From a virus: a stretch of 23,824 nucleotides of DNA. The notes beneath the pieces are model-generated. The model did no database searches and was not told the origin of the DNA. It was given only the letters and a program-made list of their open reading frames with translations. Each line of letters starts with the position of its first letter. Positions within the stretch are counted from its first letter, which is position 1. This document shows positions 21,574 to 23,824 of this stretch, one piece after another. Location: the IMG/VR virus record IMGVR_UViG_3300031757_000021, positions 1 to 23,824 of that record; one strand, given 5' to 3'. A program made the translations under genes and the position numbers.

Positions 21574-23214
21574 TTAATATCCCCTAGGTTTGCTGATCGC
21601 CATGTCCTCATCCTCGAAGTGCTCGAACGCCCCGACCGCGAACATCCGAATGCAGTCAACGAAGTCTTTTGCGGGATGCTTCAAATCCCCGACCTGATAT
21701 TCCTGAAGGCAGGAAATCGTGTTCTGGCATTCCTCCGAAATCATTAGCCGAGGCTTGTTCTCCAAGCTCATTGGCTCCTCCGGCTTCCATGCCAGCAGGT
21801 TGTTGATCGCCTGCAAACCCGTCTCGATGTCCAAAGCCTCCGCCGGGTAGGCCGTCAAATTCTCGTCCAGCAAGTCGTCGATGATGTTCGAGCTGCCCTC
21901 GGCCTTCTGATAGCTGGCCGCCCCGAGGCGAGGGTCGATTATACGATGGCATTTCCTGTCGCCCTCCATCTCTCGAATGATTTCGCAGTAGTCCAGTATC
22001 CCGTAGCCGTTCGGCTTGCTCGCCTCGCCGCCCCGGAGCTTGTCCCCGCCGGTCATGTCGATCCATGCCCCGAAGTTGCCGAAGTCGGGAAACTCCTTCA
22101 CTACCCATGAAACGCCGTGGGCGTCGATGCCGATTAAAATCATGCTCCACGGCTTCGCCCCCGCAGGATCGATGCTCAAGACCCATGTCGCCGGATTGCT
22201 CTCCGGGTCGGATAGAATGGGAATCTTTTCCGGCTCGCGGTAGTTCTTGTCCGAAAGAAGTGGAAAAATTGCCCGCGAGGCTTTGACCGGTACGCCGTAG
22301 GCCCGGCACAAGATTACCTCCCTTTTCTCCCCGTCCAGCGTGGCCTTCATCGCCTCCCAGCCCCCGAAGGGATTTTCAGCCGTATGAAAGTACACTATCG
22401 AGGATGCCTTGCGAAGGGGCTGCTGGATCAGCGGGACAGTCTCGCCGGGGAGCAGGTCGGCCTCCGTAGACTTGACCGTCCTTGCTCCGGTAAGCAGGCT
22501 CTTCACGGTTGGATTCCAGCCATCCACGGCGGTAAAGCTGATCAGCCCTTTCGCAGAGCGAACTACGCCGTCAGCCTCTTTATGCGAGCGAGTTATACAG
22601 CGATAGCGAAGTGTCTCGATCCACGGGAGCGGCACAAGCTCGTCCGCCCAAAATCCGATGTTGTGCGTACCCTTGACCGGAGGCTCCGGGCAGCCGATTT
22701 CGCCGCCCTCGATGGTGGAGATGTCCTGACTCCAGTTGCGGAAAATGCAGACGCTCTTGTTTGGTAAAACGAACTTGGCGGCGGTAAATCCGTTCTTAAT
22801 TGAAAAAGTTAAGTATCCGGTCGGAGTTCGACCTAGCCTCTTATGCTCGGGCTTTAGGTACTTGAAAACGAGGGCTTGCTGGAACTGAATCGAATTAGCC
22901 GAAGTTTCGGTCAAGCACCAGATGACAGTTCCGGGGTTTTCGGTCAGGCATTGGACGACTCGCTTGGCGCATAGCTCCGATTTCCCAGCACGATTGCCGC
23001 CCATAAGGAGCAGTTCCGAATGACTTGCAAGCTGCTCGTCCGCCATCTTCCACGGCCCAAGCTCGAATCCGAAGTCGTAAGGACTTTCACGCTCCGCCGC
23101 TATGGCCGCCTCGCGTCTATTATAATAGGCCAAGATTTTCTCTGCCGACATGGCCTTCATTTCCTTCGAAGAAAGAATCGGGAGAGCCGGGTGAGTTGTC
23201 CAGTTCAGGGCCAC
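21574..23214 (-). CDS. terL: Terminase large subunit
   Basis: A 546-residue protein from the GTG at 23214. Walker A is GGNRAGKS (72-79), Walker B is IGFWADE (186-192; catalytic Glu192). The RNase H-like nuclease domain shows SIDPAG (Asp349), HRIIDPRLG (Asp427) and DFVD (Asp517/Asp520). The ATPase drives DNA into the procapsid through the portal and the nuclease cuts the concatemer. Start choice is uncertain: the GTG lacks a Shine-Dalgarno and lies about where a TATAAT promoter would start RNA. ATGs at 23160 and 23151 (residues 19 and 22) have AAGGA upstream, with the better spacing before 23151. It is the first gene of the minus-strand operon. A frame-shifted ORF inside it (21656-22309) is a shadow. 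Confidence 0.9.
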   Translation of the reverse strand: MALNWTTHPALPILSSKEMKAMSAEKILAYYNRREAAIAAERESPYDFGFELGPWKMADEQLASHSELLLMGGNRAGKSELCAKRVVQCLTENPGTVIWCLTETSANSIQFQQALVFKYLKPEHKRLGRTPTGYLTFSIKNGFTAAKFVLPNKSVCIFRNWSQDISTIEGGEIGCPEPPVKGTHNIGFWADELVPLPWIETLRYRCITRSHKEADGVVRSAKGLISFTAVDGWNPTVKSLLTGARTVKSTEADLLPGETVPLIQQPLRKASSIVYFHTAENPFGGWEAMKATLDGEKREVILCRAYGVPVKASRAIFPLLSDKNYREPEKIPILSDPESNPATWVLSIDPAGAKPWSMILIGIDAHGVSWVVKEFPDFGNFGAWIDMTGGDKLRGGEASKPNGYGILDYCEIIREMEGDRKCHRIIDPRLGAASYQKAEGSSNIIDDLLDENLTAYPAEALDIETGLQAINNLLAWKPEEPMSLENKPRLMISEECQNTISCLQEYQVGDLKHPAKDFVDCIRMFAVGAFEHFEDEDMAISKPRGY

Positions 23215-23220
23215 GCTTAC

Positions 23221-23249
23221 ATTATATTACCTAAACTCCTATTTGCGAC
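23221..23249 (-). promoter_or_regulatory. Candidate promoter for the terminase operon
   Basis: The minus strand carries a perfect -10 hexamer TATAAT (23221-23226). The -35 position 17 bases away (23244-23249) reads GTCGCA, a poor match, and lies inside a palindrome. RNA would begin around 23214, at the annotated GTG of the terminase gene, implying either a leaderless message or use of a later ATG. A weak -35 overlapping an operator-like site suggests control by a bound protein. Confidence 0.45.
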
Positions 23250-23261
23250 ATTCAATGTCGC
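23245..23261. promoter_or_regulatory. Perfect 17-bp palindrome, operator-like
   Basis: GCGACATT-C-AATGTCGC: two 8-base arms around a single central base, in the middle of the 79-base gap between two divergent genes. It covers the -35 region of the terminase promoter candidate and lies about 19 bases upstream of a TATACT on the plus strand, so one dimeric regulator could act on both. No second copy was noticed in the window. Confidence 0.55.
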
Positions 23262-23279
23262 GGTTTGGCGAGAGTGCGT

Positions 23280-23285
23280 TATACT
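23280..23285 (+). promoter_or_regulatory. Possible -10 element for the rightward gene
   Basis: TATACT lies nine bases before the ATG of the divergent nuclease-like gene, within GCGTTATACTGG. No good -35 is seen at the usual distance; the palindrome ends just upstream. If used, the transcript would start only one or two bases before the ATG. Low confidence. Confidence 0.25.
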
Positions 23286-23293
23286 GGTGGGAT

Positions 23294-23824
23294 ATGCTGG
23301 TCCATCTAGATGAGGGATTTAGGAATGCAGCCGAGAGCATGGCCGTCGATAGACGAAGGCGATGTCGCGAGCTTGGCCGGGTCGATCAGTCCTCCGGAAA
23401 GGACGAAGGTCAGAAAACCGATTGGGAGTTTATCGGGGCCGCCGGCGAGCTGGCCGTGGCGAAAACCTTTAACCTCTGCCCCGATTTCGGCGAGCAGGCG
23501 GGGCTGGCCGATTTCAAACTTCCGAGCCGAATGTCCCTAGACGTCAAGACCGTCAACCATGATTCGCGAGGTAAGAATTTACTGGTTAAGGAATCCGCAG
23601 TAGACTGCGACGTCTACGTTCTGGTCGAGCACGTAGGCTTCTCTAGGTATAAGCTGGTTGGCTGGGCTTCCGGCGAGGAGGTTAGGAATACGCCGGTCGG
23701 CGAGGTGGTGAAGGGCTGCCATATCGTGCAGGCGGACCAGCTTCGCAACTGCAATTGCCCAAATTTTTTCGAGGCGGCTAATCGGTCGGCGGGCCGGCAG
23801 GCCGGCGATCCGGACCCCCCGCCC
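23294..23824 (+). CDS. PD-(D/E)XK nuclease-like protein, divergent and cut by the right edge
   Basis: The only plus-strand gene: 177 codons from the ATG at 23294, still open at the last base. GGTGG lies just before the start. A conserved helix FIGAAGELAVAKTF (47-59) has Glu52. ADFKLP follows, with Asp73. A strand with SLDVKTV has Asp83-x-Lys85: together the E...D...DxK signature of the PD-(D/E)XK superfamily. VYVLVEHVGF is the next core strand, and a Cys-containing element RNCNCPNF lies near the right edge. It diverges from the terminase operon across a short shared control region, so it probably opens the neighbouring DNA-metabolism or early region; the enzyme may process or recombine phage DNA. 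Another in-frame ATG is at 23339. The frame-shifted ORF at 23310-23540 is a shadow. Confidence 0.7.
   Translation, partial: MLVHLDEGFRNAAESMAVDRRRRCRELGRVDQSSGKDEGQKTDWEFIGAAGELAVAKTFNLCPDFGEQAGLADFKLPSRMSLDVKTVNHDSRGKNLLVKESAVDCDVYVLVEHVGFSRYKLVGWASGEEVRNTPVGEVVKGCHIVQADQLRNCNCPNFFEAANRSAGRQAGDPDPPP

Noticed and set aside
21656-22309. 217-aa minus-strand ORF
   Set aside because: It lies wholly inside the large terminase gene in another frame; its Gly/Arg-rich composition is typical of a shadow, while the terminase frame carries all catalytic motifs.
23310-23540. 76-aa plus-strand ORF at the right edge
   Set aside because: Out of frame with the longer open frame from 23294, which has the PD-(D/E)XK motif series and runs to the window end.

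Overview
The window is about 23.8 kb of a tailed-phage genome, probably a podovirus or a prophage of that type. It carries the morphogenesis half: DNA packaging, capsid, tail, lysis and ejection genes. All of these lie on the minus strand and are read from right to left. One further gene, cut by the right edge, is read divergently on the plus strand. The host cannot be named. A lipobox-bearing protein with a C-terminal membrane helix, built like a one-piece spanin, points to a two-membrane (Gram-negative type) host. Base composition is moderately GC-rich except for one clearly AT-rich stretch near the left edge. No tRNA, rRNA, CRISPR array, integrase or transposase was seen.

Layout from right to left, in order of transcription. 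Packaging: a divergent control region (23215-23293, with a perfect 17-bp palindrome), the large terminase, an HTH protein with a polyproline linker, a sigma-70 region-4-like HTH protein and the portal. Small genes: a 41-aa membrane protein, a 68-aa helical protein and a 35-aa ORF, followed by a PD-(D/E)XK nuclease-like protein. Head: an intergenic segment with a promoter-like site and a UUCG hairpin, the scaffold, and an SU10/DUF5309-type major capsid protein carrying an inserted beta domain, closed by an intrinsic terminator. Connector and surface proteins: a small charged protein, a head-tail adaptor, a small beta protein, a LamG-like lectin-fold protein and an 86-aa protein. Lysis: a u-spanin-like lipoprotein, a 48-aa membrane protein and a 51-aa holin-like protein. 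Tail: two repeat-rich fibre proteins, a nozzle/hub-like protein and a beta-helix tailspike. Ejection module: a 125-aa protein, two helical internal-virion-like proteins, and a very large polyvalent protein of at least 1589 residues that leaves the window at base 1.

The tail-to-ejection order (adaptor, nozzle, small protein, three internal-virion-like proteins of increasing size) parallels genes 11, 12 and 13-16 of T7-like phages. The terminator just after the capsid gene parallels T7 T-phi. The capsid protein, however, looks like the SU10 family. The last gene is the most notable: a presumed ejected protein combining a zinc-metallopeptidase motif, a C-terminal PARP-type ADP-ribosyltransferase domain, repeated F-M-P junction motifs and an AT-rich module that starts with a Tat-like signal.

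The genes are tightly packed. Many junctions are ATGA, TAATG or GTGA overlaps, so translation is probably coupled. The longest non-coding gaps are about 80-95 bases (15690-15771, 18026-18118, 23215-23293), and no stretch over 300 bases lacks a gene. All assignments come from reading the sequence; no database search was run.
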